Shown one piece after another: positions 9,175 to 16,493 of a DNA stretch of 64,000 nucleotides. Each line of letters starts with the position of its first letter. Position 1 is the first letter of the stretch. The notes beneath the pieces were generated by a model that made no database searches, had not been told where the DNA came from, and worked only from the letters and a program-made list of their open reading frames with translations. This stretch comes from Acholeplasmataceae bacterium UBA4853 (GTDB lineage: Bacteria > Bacillota_I > Bacilli_A > Acholeplasmatales > Acholeplasmataceae). The stretch spans positions 37,236-101,235 of the forward strand of contig DHEJ01000010.1 of NCBI GenBank assembly GCA_002399815.1, written 5' to 3'. The position numbers and the translations under genes were made by a program.

Positions 9175-10170
9175 ATGAAAAAAGGACAATTTCAAGGTGA
9201 ACTGTTTGAATTACTTATACTGAAACTTTTAAAGATGAGTGATTATGAAGTTGTAGATGTTTCTAAGCATAAAGATAGAATTCGACAAAAAAGAAAGAAT
9301 TTTATTGAGATTAAGGGACGCGGTGCATGGCATCAAATAGATGCACCATGCGATTACAAAGACAAGATTCCATTTATCTATCCTTTAAGATTGTTAGGTG
9401 AAGTTAAGTTTTTTAGCAAGACTGCAAGTAGTTCTGGATTTGCGACAAAAGAACACATCAGAGAATTAATTGGAATTTTAAAAGATATAAGTGAAAACTA
9501 TACCGTCTCAAGTAAATTGACGAAAGAGATGATTGAAAATAGAAGAACTGAAATTGGAGTTTTTTTCTCTGCAAATGGATTTAATGAAGAGGCAGAGAAA
9601 TTAGCGTATGCACACGATGTAAGAACTATATCATATGAAAACAATGAGATGGTAAGAGCCTATAAAGATATTATTGAGCACATATGTAACCTAGAATTTG
9701 CGAGTAGGGCAGATATTTCAACCAGGAGAGTTAATCATATTAAAAAGCGTTTCAACGATTGTATTGTGTCAAGCAGTCATCTATCAAGTAACGGGCATTA
9801 TCCGTATCACGCTATAAAGGATTCTTTCATTGCATCTACAAAAACAGGATATCTATTTCATTTTTTAGGAAACAATGAATTTCCGAATGCACTTTTTCAA
9901 GCAAAAGATGCGATTGAATGCAAAATTTTTTATGATGAATCTGAAAATGGCGAAAGATTTTTCTATTTAACAATGAATGGTGAAAATAATAATAAGTACT
10001 ATTTTTCAGCACCAAAATTTTTGAGTGAGAAATCATTGTTTGGAAATGACATGTTAGATATAAAGAGTGATGTGTTTGCCGAATTATACTTTAACAAAAA
10101 AATTAATAACTTAAAAAGATCGCTGGTTTTGAAAATTGATACCGAATGGTTAAAATCTATTAGAAGATAG
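9175..10170 (+). CDS. PD-(D/E)XK (Mrr-like) nuclease-domain protein, possible restriction/defence protein
   Basis: Probable DNA-cleaving protein. Residues about 1-165 look like a restriction-endonuclease fold: helix with Glu (GELFELL), then GRGAWHQIDAP, giving the acidic Asp, and RLLGEVKFF, giving the ExK pair. A later segment (GVFFSANGFNEEAEKLAYAH) resembles the Mrr-type 'FSxxAxxxA' element. The C-terminal roughly 160 residues are unrecognised. The ATG at 9175 is preferred over 9157 because GGAAG lies at a good distance before it. No methyltransferase accompanies it, so a classic restriction-modification pair is not visible. It follows the broken GHKL gene and precedes the ATPase/RES-like pair, which fits a defence island. 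Confidence 0.55.
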   Translation: MKKGQFQGELFELLILKLLKMSDYEVVDVSKHKDRIRQKRKNFIEIKGRGAWHQIDAPCDYKDKIPFIYPLRLLGEVKFFSKTASSSGFATKEHIRELIGILKDISENYTVSSKLTKEMIENRRTEIGVFFSANGFNEEAEKLAYAHDVRTISYENNEMVRAYKDIIEHICNLEFASRADISTRRVNHIKKRFNDCIVSSSHLSSNGHYPYHAIKDSFIASTKTGYLFHFLGNNEFPNALFQAKDAIECKIFYDESENGERFFYLTMNGENNNKYYFSAPKFLSEKSLFGNDMLDIKSDVFAELYFNKKINNLKRSLVLKIDTEWLKSIRR

Positions 10171-10174
10171 ATTT

Positions 10175-10286
10175 ATGAGCAAAATTAAATTACAAGATTT
10201 TTAGAGGTCGCGATATTCTTTATGTGATGAATGCAATCGATGAAGAAAATGATATACTCACTTTAAGGAATTTTTCAACATTTTGA
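10175..10286 (+). pseudogene. Short frameshifted gene remnant, unknown
   Basis: ATG 10175 gives MSKIKLQDF. After a one-base shift the frame continues RGRDILYVMNAIDEENDILT and ends at TGA 10284-10286. It looks like the beginning of a lost gene whose body was deleted. No family could be named, and chance coding-like sequence is possible. Confidence 0.3.
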
Positions 10287-10636
10287 GATAATAATTTTAG
10301 TTTTAAGGTATGTTTTTATATTACTTCAGTATATTTATATATCAAAAAACTTAAATGTGAAAACATATTGAAAACAGCTCAAAGCATACTACGACAACAC
10401 TAATCAAGCACTTTGATATTGTCTTGGCAATTAGTCTGTGAAAACACACTGTATAATAAATAATATATAACATGAATACACTAGACACTTCTCGATAGTG
10501 TGACGTCTCTCATATTAAAATAATGGCTTAACAAAAATGAATGATTAAAATGGACGCTAATTCAAAGGAATATAATAATAGTGTAATTTGCTAAAATGCA
10601 TTAAACAATTCAATAGCATTGAAAAGGAGAAATAGT
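10287..10636. other. Non-coding spacer upstream of the ATPase gene
   Basis: About 350 bases without a gene. It contains two copies of the island motif (TGTGAAAACATATTG at 10356-10370 and CTGTGAAAACACACTG at 10436-10451). TATAAT at 10452-10457, just behind the second copy, is a possible -10. No stable RNA structure or other gene was recognised. Confidence 0.4.
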
Positions 10637-12703
10637 ATGAAAATCACTTATAAAAACTGTGGAAATATTAAAAAAGCAGACATACAAATCGTAAAGGATA
10701 GATTAAATATCAAGTATGGAATGAACGGTATTGGTAAAACCACACTAGGTAAAAGTCTTGATGCCTTTGTAAATAATAATATAGATGTTATAAATAGATA
10801 TGTTTCATTTGGATCTAGCGAAGAACCTAAAGTAAGTTTCGATGGGATTAGCAGTACTTTATATTTTGATAATGATTATGTGGAGCGATTCCTCTTTCGG
10901 GAAGATCTGATTAATAATACATTTGAGATAATTGTTAAAACAGAAGATTATGAGATTCAAAAAAGTATTATTAGAGCGAGCTTTGAAGATTTAATAACAG
11001 AGATTAAGTCTGAAGAATTGTACAATGTTAGTGAAGAGATTAATCAAGTGCTAAATACAGTTAAACTTGATAAAAATAAAAAAAACTTTCTAGGATCAAC
11101 AAGCTTTGCTAAAGGTATAAAAAAAATTAATATTGAAACAATAATTGATGATAAGATTTCTGGATATAAAAAAATGTTAGTTAGTCCTAATAATTTTGAA
11201 TGGATTGATTGGTTTAAAAAAGGAAAATTATTTGTTCAGGACAATGATTGCCCATTTTGCTTAAGTAAACTAGATTATAATTTTGATAACATGCATAACG
11301 TCGTTATAAATGCATTTGACAAAACATCTTTAAAAAATAGTGGCTCTGCAAATGCCACCTTAGCAACAATAAGAAAATATACTACAAAAGAGATTTCTGA
11401 CAACATTTTATCTGAACAAAAGACTGGAACAATTGGCAATGAATCAATAGAACAGATTAAAACTCTATTAACCCAATTTGAACTTGAAAATGTGAAATTA
11501 CAGCAATTGCAGAATTTGAATTTTATTAGTCTGTCGTATCTTAGTAAAGACACATTGCAAAGCTATTTTGACTCTTTTAAACTAACTGTGTCCTTATATA
11601 AAAACATATCTGAAGAAGTTTATAACAAGACTATAAATATTAATAATAAACTATCTGAATATATAAAGAAAATTGAAGTTTTAAATACTGAGTTAATAAA
11701 ACTTAAAGTTAAACTTACTACAAACATTAAAAAATTACATAAATTTGTGAATGATTTTTTTGAAATTTCTGGTATTCCGTATCATATTGAAACAGTGATT
11801 AATAGTGAAGAAGATTGCAAAACAATATTAAAACCTATTGATATTGATATGATGGTTGATGACCCAAAGAATACGTTAAGTTATGGCGAGCGAAATGCAA
11901 TATCATTAATTCTGTTCAGTGTTGAAGCAATCAACAAAAATGTTGATTTAATTATATTAGATGATCCTGTTTCAAGCTTTGACGGAAGTAAAAAATATGC
12001 GATAATCTATCAATTATTCTCATCGAAAGTTAGGCCAAATTTAAGAGGTAAAACTGTACTTATGCTTACGCACGATTTTGTTCCCATTATAGATTTTGTC
12101 TATAATGGATTGCCTATAAGGGGTGAAATAGAGGCATCTTACCTTTATAATAAAAATGGTGAAATCAATGAATTGGCTATCGATAGAAACGATATCATAA
12201 GTTGTGTAAAAAACGAGGAAAGATTAGCGCGTGATATTCAAAAAAATCATATTGCCAGATTGGTTCATTTAAGAAATTATTTTGATTTAATCAATAAGAA
12301 TGATTCTGATGAATACTCCTTAATATCTAATTTGTTGCATTTTAGAAGTAAACCTTTAAACCTTGACGAAACAGAAATGACATCAGAGAATATTTTACAT
12401 GCTGCGTCATTGATTAAAGACTTTATTGAAGAATTTGACTACAACAATTCACTTACTATCGTAGATAATGTCGAAAATATCAAAGAATTGTTTAATGGTT
12501 CACTGAGTATTGATAAGGTTATAGCAGCTAGGTTGCTTTTAGAAAAAGATCCAAGTAAGCAAACAAATAAAATTTTATGGAAATACTTATGTGAGTTTTT
12601 TCATAACCAAAATCTATTGTTGTTTGATTTGGCCACAGAGAAGTATGAATTGATTCCGGAATACATTTTAAAAGCTTGTAGTGATATTTTTGCTACTCTT
12701 TAA
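10637..12703 (+). CDS. SMC/Rad50-like ABC ATPase (AAA_13 type), putative defence ATPase
   Basis: Cytoplasmic ATPase of the RecF/Rad50 superfamily. Walker A is GMNGIGKTT (about 28-36). A coiled-coil-rich middle contains CPFC (about 205-208), which looks like a zinc hook. The ABC signature is LSYGERNA (about 414), Walker B is LIILDDPVSSFD (about 437-448), and the H-loop is LTHDF. This order, with 'LDDPVSSFD', is typical of AAA_13 proteins such as PrrC/RloC and Septu-type PtuA ATPases. The C-terminal roughly 200 residues show no known nuclease motif. ATG 10637 is chosen over TTG 10619 because AAGGAG sits 7 bases before it. The RES-like gene starts 11 bases after the stop, so the ATPase probably controls that partner. 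Confidence 0.75.
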   Translation: MKITYKNCGNIKKADIQIVKDRLNIKYGMNGIGKTTLGKSLDAFVNNNIDVINRYVSFGSSEEPKVSFDGISSTLYFDNDYVERFLFREDLINNTFEIIVKTEDYEIQKSIIRASFEDLITEIKSEELYNVSEEINQVLNTVKLDKNKKNFLGSTSFAKGIKKINIETIIDDKISGYKKMLVSPNNFEWIDWFKKGKLFVQDNDCPFCLSKLDYNFDNMHNVVINAFDKTSLKNSGSANATLATIRKYTTKEISDNILSEQKTGTIGNESIEQIKTLLTQFELENVKLQQLQNLNFISLSYLSKDTLQSYFDSFKLTVSLYKNISEEVYNKTININNKLSEYIKKIEVLNTELIKLKVKLTTNIKKLHKFVNDFFEISGIPYHIETVINSEEDCKTILKPIDIDMMVDDPKNTLSYGERNAISLILFSVEAINKNVDLIILDDPVSSFDGSKKYAIIYQLFSSKVRPNLRGKTVLMLTHDFVPIIDFVYNGLPIRGEIEASYLYNKNGEINELAIDRNDIISCVKNEERLARDIQKNHIARLVHLRNYFDLINKNDSDEYSLISNLLHFRSKPLNLDETEMTSENILHAASLIKDFIEEFDYNNSLTIVDNVENIKELFNGSLSIDKVIAARLLLEKDPSKQTNKILWKYLCEFFHNQNLLLFDLATEKYELIPEYILKACSDIFATL

Positions 12704-12714
12704 TATTGATTACA

Positions 12715-13584
12715 ATGAATAAAGAAAGTTATCAATTTGGGAATTTTGTGTTGAATTTTGAAAGTTTTCAGCAATTTAAATCTAAAATAGATTCTTTTAA
12801 CGCGCGTGATTTCAACACATTAACTTATGAACAAGTATATAAGGAAGTTTCTGACATTTTATTTTTCGGTGGTTTCTTTCTTTCATCTTATGATCCATAT
12901 TATAGATCACAGGATTTGCTTAACTATAAGGATAAGTTTTACAGAATAAGAAAAACAAATAAAATAACATCTAATATTACAGAGTATTGGAATCCACCGG
13001 TTAATTATGTGACTAGATTTGGAAGACTAAATGATTTAAGAGAATCGGTTTTGTATACATCTAGAAATTCAATATTGACGCCAGTGAATGAGCTTGAAAT
13101 TAAAAAAGATGATATTATCCTTGTAACTGTCTATACTTGGAATCATAAATATACGACATTACTAAAATATATGGGTATTATGAAAAATCAATACATTGAT
13201 AAGGAAAATCTCCCATCTAAGTTGACAAATTTAAAACTATCTTTTATATCTGAATGGCTAATGAAAAAAAGTGATTCAAATTATAATGTTTATAAAGTCA
13301 CAAATTCAATCAGAAGATTTTATGTAAGAATACAAGATACAACCATTGATGGCTATATCTATCCTTCAACATTAAATGATAAAGCACTTAATACTGTTTT
13401 CTATTCATATGTTGCAAATAGAAATTTGATTTTAGAGAATATTTATTTTGGTCAAGTAACAAAAATATCCGATAGTTCAATTACTCTAAAAAGCAATGTT
13501 TATATAAAGGTTATTGATGGAAAACCTTTTTCAGAACAGAAATCTGAATATACCAACTACGTTTTTAATAGTGAGTTAAAGTAA
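12715..13584 (+). CDS. RES-domain-like protein, putative toxic effector
   Basis: No confident homologue, but the layout of conserved positions resembles RES domains (NAD+-degrading toxins of RES-Xre modules): Arg in FYRIRK (75-80), aromatic-Pro-Pro (YWNPP, 91-95), RFGRLND (101-107), SVLYTS (111-116), and Glu in NELEIK (125-130) before a beta strand. The C-terminal half (about 150-290) is unassigned. There is no signal peptide or membrane segment. It has no ribosome site of its own and begins 11 bases after the ATPase stop (or at TTG 12706), implying translational coupling. Inferred role: effector held or triggered by the ATPase. RES membership rests on visual motif reading only. Confidence 0.45.
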   Translation: MNKESYQFGNFVLNFESFQQFKSKIDSFNARDFNTLTYEQVYKEVSDILFFGGFFLSSYDPYYRSQDLLNYKDKFYRIRKTNKITSNITEYWNPPVNYVTRFGRLNDLRESVLYTSRNSILTPVNELEIKKDDIILVTVYTWNHKYTTLLKYMGIMKNQYIDKENLPSKLTNLKLSFISEWLMKKSDSNYNVYKVTNSIRRFYVRIQDTTIDGYIYPSTLNDKALNTVFYSYVANRNLILENIYFGQVTKISDSSITLKSNVYIKVIDGKPFSEQKSEYTNYVFNSELK

Positions 13585-13666
13585 GAAAATAAAATTTTCA
13601 TTAATACTGATGTTATATCTGGTAATGTTAAGTGGTTGTTTAATAGAGAATAGTTATAATTTTTGA
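13583..13666 (+). pseudogene. Truncated lipoprotein signal peptide remnant
   Basis: Directly after the RES-like gene, one frame reads KKIKFSLILMLYLVMLSGCL and stops at 13664-13666. It has the basic start, hydrophobic core and lipobox LSGC of a lipoprotein signal peptide. There is no start codon before it and only about eight residues after the Cys, so it is a remnant. Confidence 0.35.
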
Positions 13667-13706
13667 TTTTATAAAACCATAGTTTTCAAATTATATCATT
13701 GATTAA

Positions 13707-13829
13707 CTACTGCTTACGATTAAGGAACTTAATCCAAATCTAGTTTATAAAGACAGAGAAACAGTCGTCAAAAATAATACCATGAATGCAAGTATTAAAA
13801 TCACGAACATAGATGTCGAAAAAAATTGA
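13707..13829 (+). pseudogene. C-terminal gene fragment, unknown
   Basis: An open stretch without a start codon encodes LLLTIKELNPNLVYKDRE and then VVKNNTMNASIKITNIDVEKN before TGA 13827-13829. The composition is coding-like. It may be the tail of the lipoprotein gene whose start lies just upstream. A copy of the island motif begins at its stop codon. Confidence 0.3.
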
Positions 13830-13830
13830 A

Positions 13831-13847
13831 TGTGAAAACATACAAAT
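13831..13847. repeat. Copy of recurrent island motif
   Basis: TGTGAAAACATACAAAT. The inverted copy at 14086-14100 (ATTTGTATGTTTCCA, read TGGAAACATACAAAT on the other strand) matches at 14 of 15 positions. Confidence 0.45.
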
Positions 13848-13909
13848 TTATTTTTAATGAATGTTATAAGGAGAATAGATAGATAGTAATTTGATGGAGG
13901 GAGATCATA

Positions 13910-14065
13910 ATGAATATAGATGTTTTAACGGAAGGATATAAAATCATTGATGTGGATTTCAAAGAATTTTAAATTAAAGTCATAAAACATGATAATTTAG
14001 AGTGCAAACTAATACAAAAATTAGGATCAAAATGTAGTAATAATTGTAAAAATCAAGAAAGGTAA
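13910..14065 (+). pseudogene. Small degraded gene with one in-frame stop, unknown
   Basis: A very good ribosome site (GGAGGGAGAT) precedes ATG 13910. The frame reads MNIDVLTEGYKIIDVDFKEF, stop TAA, then IKVIKHDNLECKLIQKLGSK to TAA 14063-14065. A single nonsense change in a small gene of about 51 codons explains this. Otherwise only a 20-residue peptide is made. Family unknown. Confidence 0.4.
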
Positions 14066-14170
14066 ATTTCAACTTACCAATTGATTTGTATGTTTCCATA
14101 CACTAAGTTTTCTAGAATTTGCAATTAAATTTATATACATGATGTATTCTTATCACCTATTTTTGCTTGA

Positions 14171-14207
14171 GTAGGGAAATATAAATATGTTCCCTACCGC
14201 ACTTTTT
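14171..14207 (+). terminator. Intrinsic terminator-like hairpin
   Basis: GTAGGGAA (14171-14178) pairs with TTCCCTAC (14190-14197) and is followed by CGCACTTTTT. It probably closes transcription from the island. Confidence 0.6.
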
Positions 14208-14304
14208 GCAAGCAATCGCTAATAGTCTAGGTTGGTGGAAAGTATCACGTTACTTGAATTAAATAGCTCTTTGTAAGTATATTCAAAACATATTTAATAA
14301 GTTT

Positions 14305-14341
14305 AAAAAAAGGCTTAAAATTCACTTTTATGCCTTTTATT
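14305..14341. terminator. Bidirectional terminator between island and TrmB-like gene
   Basis: AAAAGGC-T-TAAAA and TTTTA-T-GCCTTTT form a long stem with one T/T mismatch and a 5-base loop (TTCAC). T-runs flank it on both strands. It serves the TrmB-like gene on the minus strand. Confidence 0.75.
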
Positions 14342-14393
14342 TATATATTTAATCGATGGATTAAATTCTTATTAATATGTATTTACTTAAAGA

Positions 14394-15200
14394 TTAATCA
14401 GTCTTTTTTAATAATTTAGAGCCTACCTTCTCTGCAATGGTATGTATGGCTAGATCAGGGAATGTTTCAAATAAACTCTTATTAAGTTTGTATTTAAGCT
14501 TAATCAGATAGATATCGTGATGAATATGTTCTGACACAATCCTAATCATTAAGTGATTTTGAGTAGTTGTTGCTTGCCATTCATCTCTAAATGGATCATA
14601 GTTGGCTACTAATACGCTTTTTAAGTCACTAACTAACATTAACCGGTTTGCTCCAGTGTCCTCAATATTATGACTATATATGAAGACATTTGGCTTATCA
14701 TAGTTTGTTTTAGCAAAACTAAAAATGTGGACATCTACACTTTTTCTTTTTAAGAATTCAAATGCATCATCAAAAAGTTCAAGTGGTAAATCTGTATTCA
14801 TATAAACTTCCTGTCTTGATTCATAAAGAAGTGTTCTAGCCTTACCAATGATTGCATCAAAGCCATTCATATTAAAGTAGGGTGTTTTCAAGGGTTGAAC
14901 CTTAATACTGTTTAAGGTTTTTTTTAATTCTATGATGTTTTCTTGATGTTTATAATCTAACATGCTGATGAGTTCATTTGGTTCTTGTGCATAGTATAAT
15001 TCTTTTTGGCCACTTTCAAGTAGTACAATACCTTCCTGATGCATTTTATCAATTACAACATAGATAGAAGATCGTGATATTCTTAAATTTTTAGAAATCT
15101 CATATACTGTTTGACCGGGGTTTTCTAGTAAATACATATAGATTTGAGATTCAGTTTCAGAAAAATACATGGATTTCAATAAATCAATACTTTTGTTCAT
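14394..15200 (-). CDS. TrmB-family transcriptional regulator
   Basis: DNA-binding regulator of the sugar-sensing TrmB type. The N-terminal winged helix-turn-helix (about residues 8-65) is clear: TESQIYMYLLENPGQTVYEI followed by the recognition segment LRISRSSIYVVIDKM. A helix and an effector-binding region of about 190 residues follow. The start at 15200 (MNKSID) is chosen because AAGGAG lies 6 bases before it on the minus strand; the in-frame ATG 15 bases earlier overlaps that ribosome site. The gene is monocistronic and divergent from a HAD phosphatase. A strong inverted repeat over its own -10 suggests autoregulation. In archaea TrmB controls maltose/trehalose genes; a link to the maltodextrin region here is only speculation. 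Confidence 0.75.
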   Translation of the reverse strand: MNKSIDLLKSMYFSETESQIYMYLLENPGQTVYEISKNLRISRSSIYVVIDKMHQEGIVLLESGQKELYYAQEPNELISMLDYKHQENIIELKKTLNSIKVQPLKTPYFNMNGFDAIIGKARTLLYESRQEVYMNTDLPLELFDDAFEFLKRKSVDVHIFSFAKTNYDKPNVFIYSHNIEDTGANRLMLVSDLKSVLVANYDPFRDEWQATTTQNHLMIRIVSEHIHHDIYLIKLKYKLNKSLFETFPDLAIHTIAEKVGSKLLKKTD

Positions 15201-15220
15201 AAGACACTCCTTCATCGTGT

Positions 15221-15245
15221 AACGTTGTCTATATTATACAACGTT
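15221..15245 (-). promoter_or_regulatory. Promoter and operator of TrmB-like regulator gene
   Basis: AACGTTGT (15221-15228) and ACAACGTT (15238-15245) form a perfect 8-bp inverted repeat with a 9-base spacer. On the minus strand a TATAAT -10 lies inside it, about 20 bases before the ribosome site. This placement would let a dimeric regulator block RNA polymerase; autoregulation by the encoded protein is the simplest inference. Confidence 0.6.
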
Positions 15246-15374
15246 TTATCATATTTAAATTAAAAAGTGAAACTGTTTAAATGCTTAGTAAGAATATAAA
15301 GAAAATGCTGTAATTATCATGTTATAATGGAGTACATGCACAATAAAAATAGCACTTGAATGGAGACTTATTAA

Positions 15375-16094
15375 ATGAGTAAAGTTTTAATTTTTGACTA
15401 TGATGGCACGTTTTATCGTAGTAAAGAAGAAATCAAAATTAATATAGAGTTGATAAAAAAAGCTAAAGAAAATGGACATATATTTGTAGTTGCTACCGGT
15501 AGAAGTTATAGTAGTTTTATGAAGGAAGTCGAAAAGTTTCAAATCGTTTATGACTATTTGATTCTTTGTAGTGGTGGACTGATTTTAGATCGTAATCATC
15601 ATATTATTCATGCATTTAATATGGAACATGAACGAATGGATTCATTAACCTTGCTTATGAATAACTACCAAGATCTTATAATTTCAAATATGTTTATCTC
15701 AACATTTATTAATAGTAAAACATACGAACCTAACTTAGATATCTTAAAAGTGACCTATAACTTTCCAAAAATAGATACTGTTTACCAAATTAAAGAATCT
15801 ATTCAAGCTGATTTTAATGATGCATTTAAAGTATATGTTATTCCAACCCATACTGAAAACTTAGTTGAGATTATTTCTAATAAAACAGATAAAGCAGTAG
15901 CTATTCAATATTTATTAAATTGGATTAATAAAAAACACGATATTATCGTGGCAGGTGATTCAGAGAATGATTTAGAAATGATTGAAACATTTAATGGATA
16001 TTTAATGAGCAATTATGATAAAAATATCCAAGTGAACCATACTAAAATTGCTACATCAATTCAATATATTCTAGATTTAGAAAATATCATTTAA
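15375..16094 (+). CDS. HAD-family hydrolase (Cof-like phosphatase)
   Basis: Cytoplasmic phosphatase of the haloacid dehalogenase superfamily, Cof subtype. Motif I is DYDGT near the N-terminus (nucleophile Asp and acid Asp), motif II is VATGRS, and motif IV is VAGDSENDLEMI (metal-binding acids), with a C2-type cap between. Length 239 is slightly short for Cof proteins (about 260-270), mainly in the cap. Substrates of this family are sugar phosphates or nucleotides and cannot be predicted. It is monocistronic, followed by a terminator. Confidence 0.8.
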   Translation: MSKVLIFDYDGTFYRSKEEIKINIELIKKAKENGHIFVVATGRSYSSFMKEVEKFQIVYDYLILCSGGLILDRNHHIIHAFNMEHERMDSLTLLMNNYQDLIISNMFISTFINSKTYEPNLDILKVTYNFPKIDTVYQIKESIQADFNDAFKVYVIPTHTENLVEIISNKTDKAVAIQYLLNWINKKHDIIVAGDSENDLEMIETFNGYLMSNYDKNIQVNHTKIATSIQYILDLENII

Positions 16095-16100
16095 ATATTT

Positions 16101-16126
16101 AACGATCCTTGTGGTCGTTTTTTTTA
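16101..16126 (+). terminator. Intrinsic terminator after HAD gene
   Basis: AACGA(T)CC pairs with GGTCGTT around a TTGT loop, with one bulged T, followed by eight T. Confidence 0.75.
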
Positions 16127-16154
16127 TAAGATACATGGGTAAACCTATGAATAA

Positions 16155-16196
16155 TTGATGCAGGTCAAGGATTTAGCACATTTTTTAGACTAAAAT
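16155..16196 (+). promoter_or_regulatory. FNR-like box and promoter of the metal operon
   Basis: TTGATGCAGGTCAA (16155-16168) matches the FNR-type consensus TTGAT-N4-ATCAA except one base. TAAAAT (16191-16196) is a plausible -10, giving a start near 16203. The box centre (16161.5) is then about 41.5 bases upstream, the classic class II activator position. The Crp/Fnr regulator of the same operon has the matching ETxSR recognition helix. Confidence 0.5.
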
Positions 16197-16227
16197 GAGT
16201 ATGTAAAATAAAAAAAGGAGAGTTCAC

Positions 16228-16449
16228 ATGAAAAAGATAGAAATTCAATTAGAGACAGTAACATGTCCATCATGTATCAAAAAGATCGAATCTGCTTTAA
16301 ACAAAAAAGAAGGTGTGTCTGATGCGAAAGTGTTATTTCACGCAAGTAAAGTTAAAGCTGAATTTAATGATGCAGTTGTTAGTCAAAAAGAAATTGTTGA
16401 TACAATTGGTAATTTAGGTTATCAAGTCATTTCATCAAGCACATATTAA
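16228..16449 (+). CDS. Heavy-metal-associated (HMA) domain protein, CopZ-like chaperone
   Basis: A 73-residue cytoplasmic metal carrier with the ferredoxin-like HMA fold. The metal site is TCPSC (residues 12-16; GMTCxxC in CopZ, here ETVTCPSC). It delivers Cu+ or another soft/transition metal to a P1B ATPase. The ATPase 44 bp downstream has no N-terminal HMA domain, so this protein may replace it. Ribosome site AAGGAG. An FNR-like box lies upstream. The metal is not certain. Confidence 0.8.
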   Translation: MKKIEIQLETVTCPSCIKKIESALNKKEGVSDAKVLFHASKVKAEFNDAVVSQKEIVDTIGNLGYQVISSSTY

Positions 16450-16452
16450 TTT

Positions 16453-16479
16453 ATAAAACCCCATAAATTGGGGTTTTAT
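16453..16479 (+). terminator. Intra-operon hairpin between chaperone and ATPase genes
   Basis: ATAAAACCCC pairs with GGGGTTTTAT (10 bp, 7-base loop). There is no long T-run, and the ATPase ribosome site follows closely. It is either a partial terminator or an RNA-stabilising stem that sets a high chaperone-to-ATPase ratio. Confidence 0.5.
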
Positions 16480-16493
16480 ATCAGGGAGTATAT

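Larger units (their letters stand above)
14066..14393. other. Right-edge spacer of the island
   Basis: About 330 bases without a gene. It contains the inverted copy of the island motif (14086-14105), a GTAGGGAA/TTCCCTAC hairpin and a bidirectional terminator at 14305-14341. Nothing else was recognised. Confidence 0.5.

Noticed and set aside
11275..11553. Minus-strand ORF opposite the ATPase gene
   Set aside because: Shadow of the coiled-coil region without start signals.
12706..12714. TTG start for the RES-like gene
   Set aside because: Possible, but ATG 12715 is nearer to normal usage and neither has a ribosome site; kept as an alternative.
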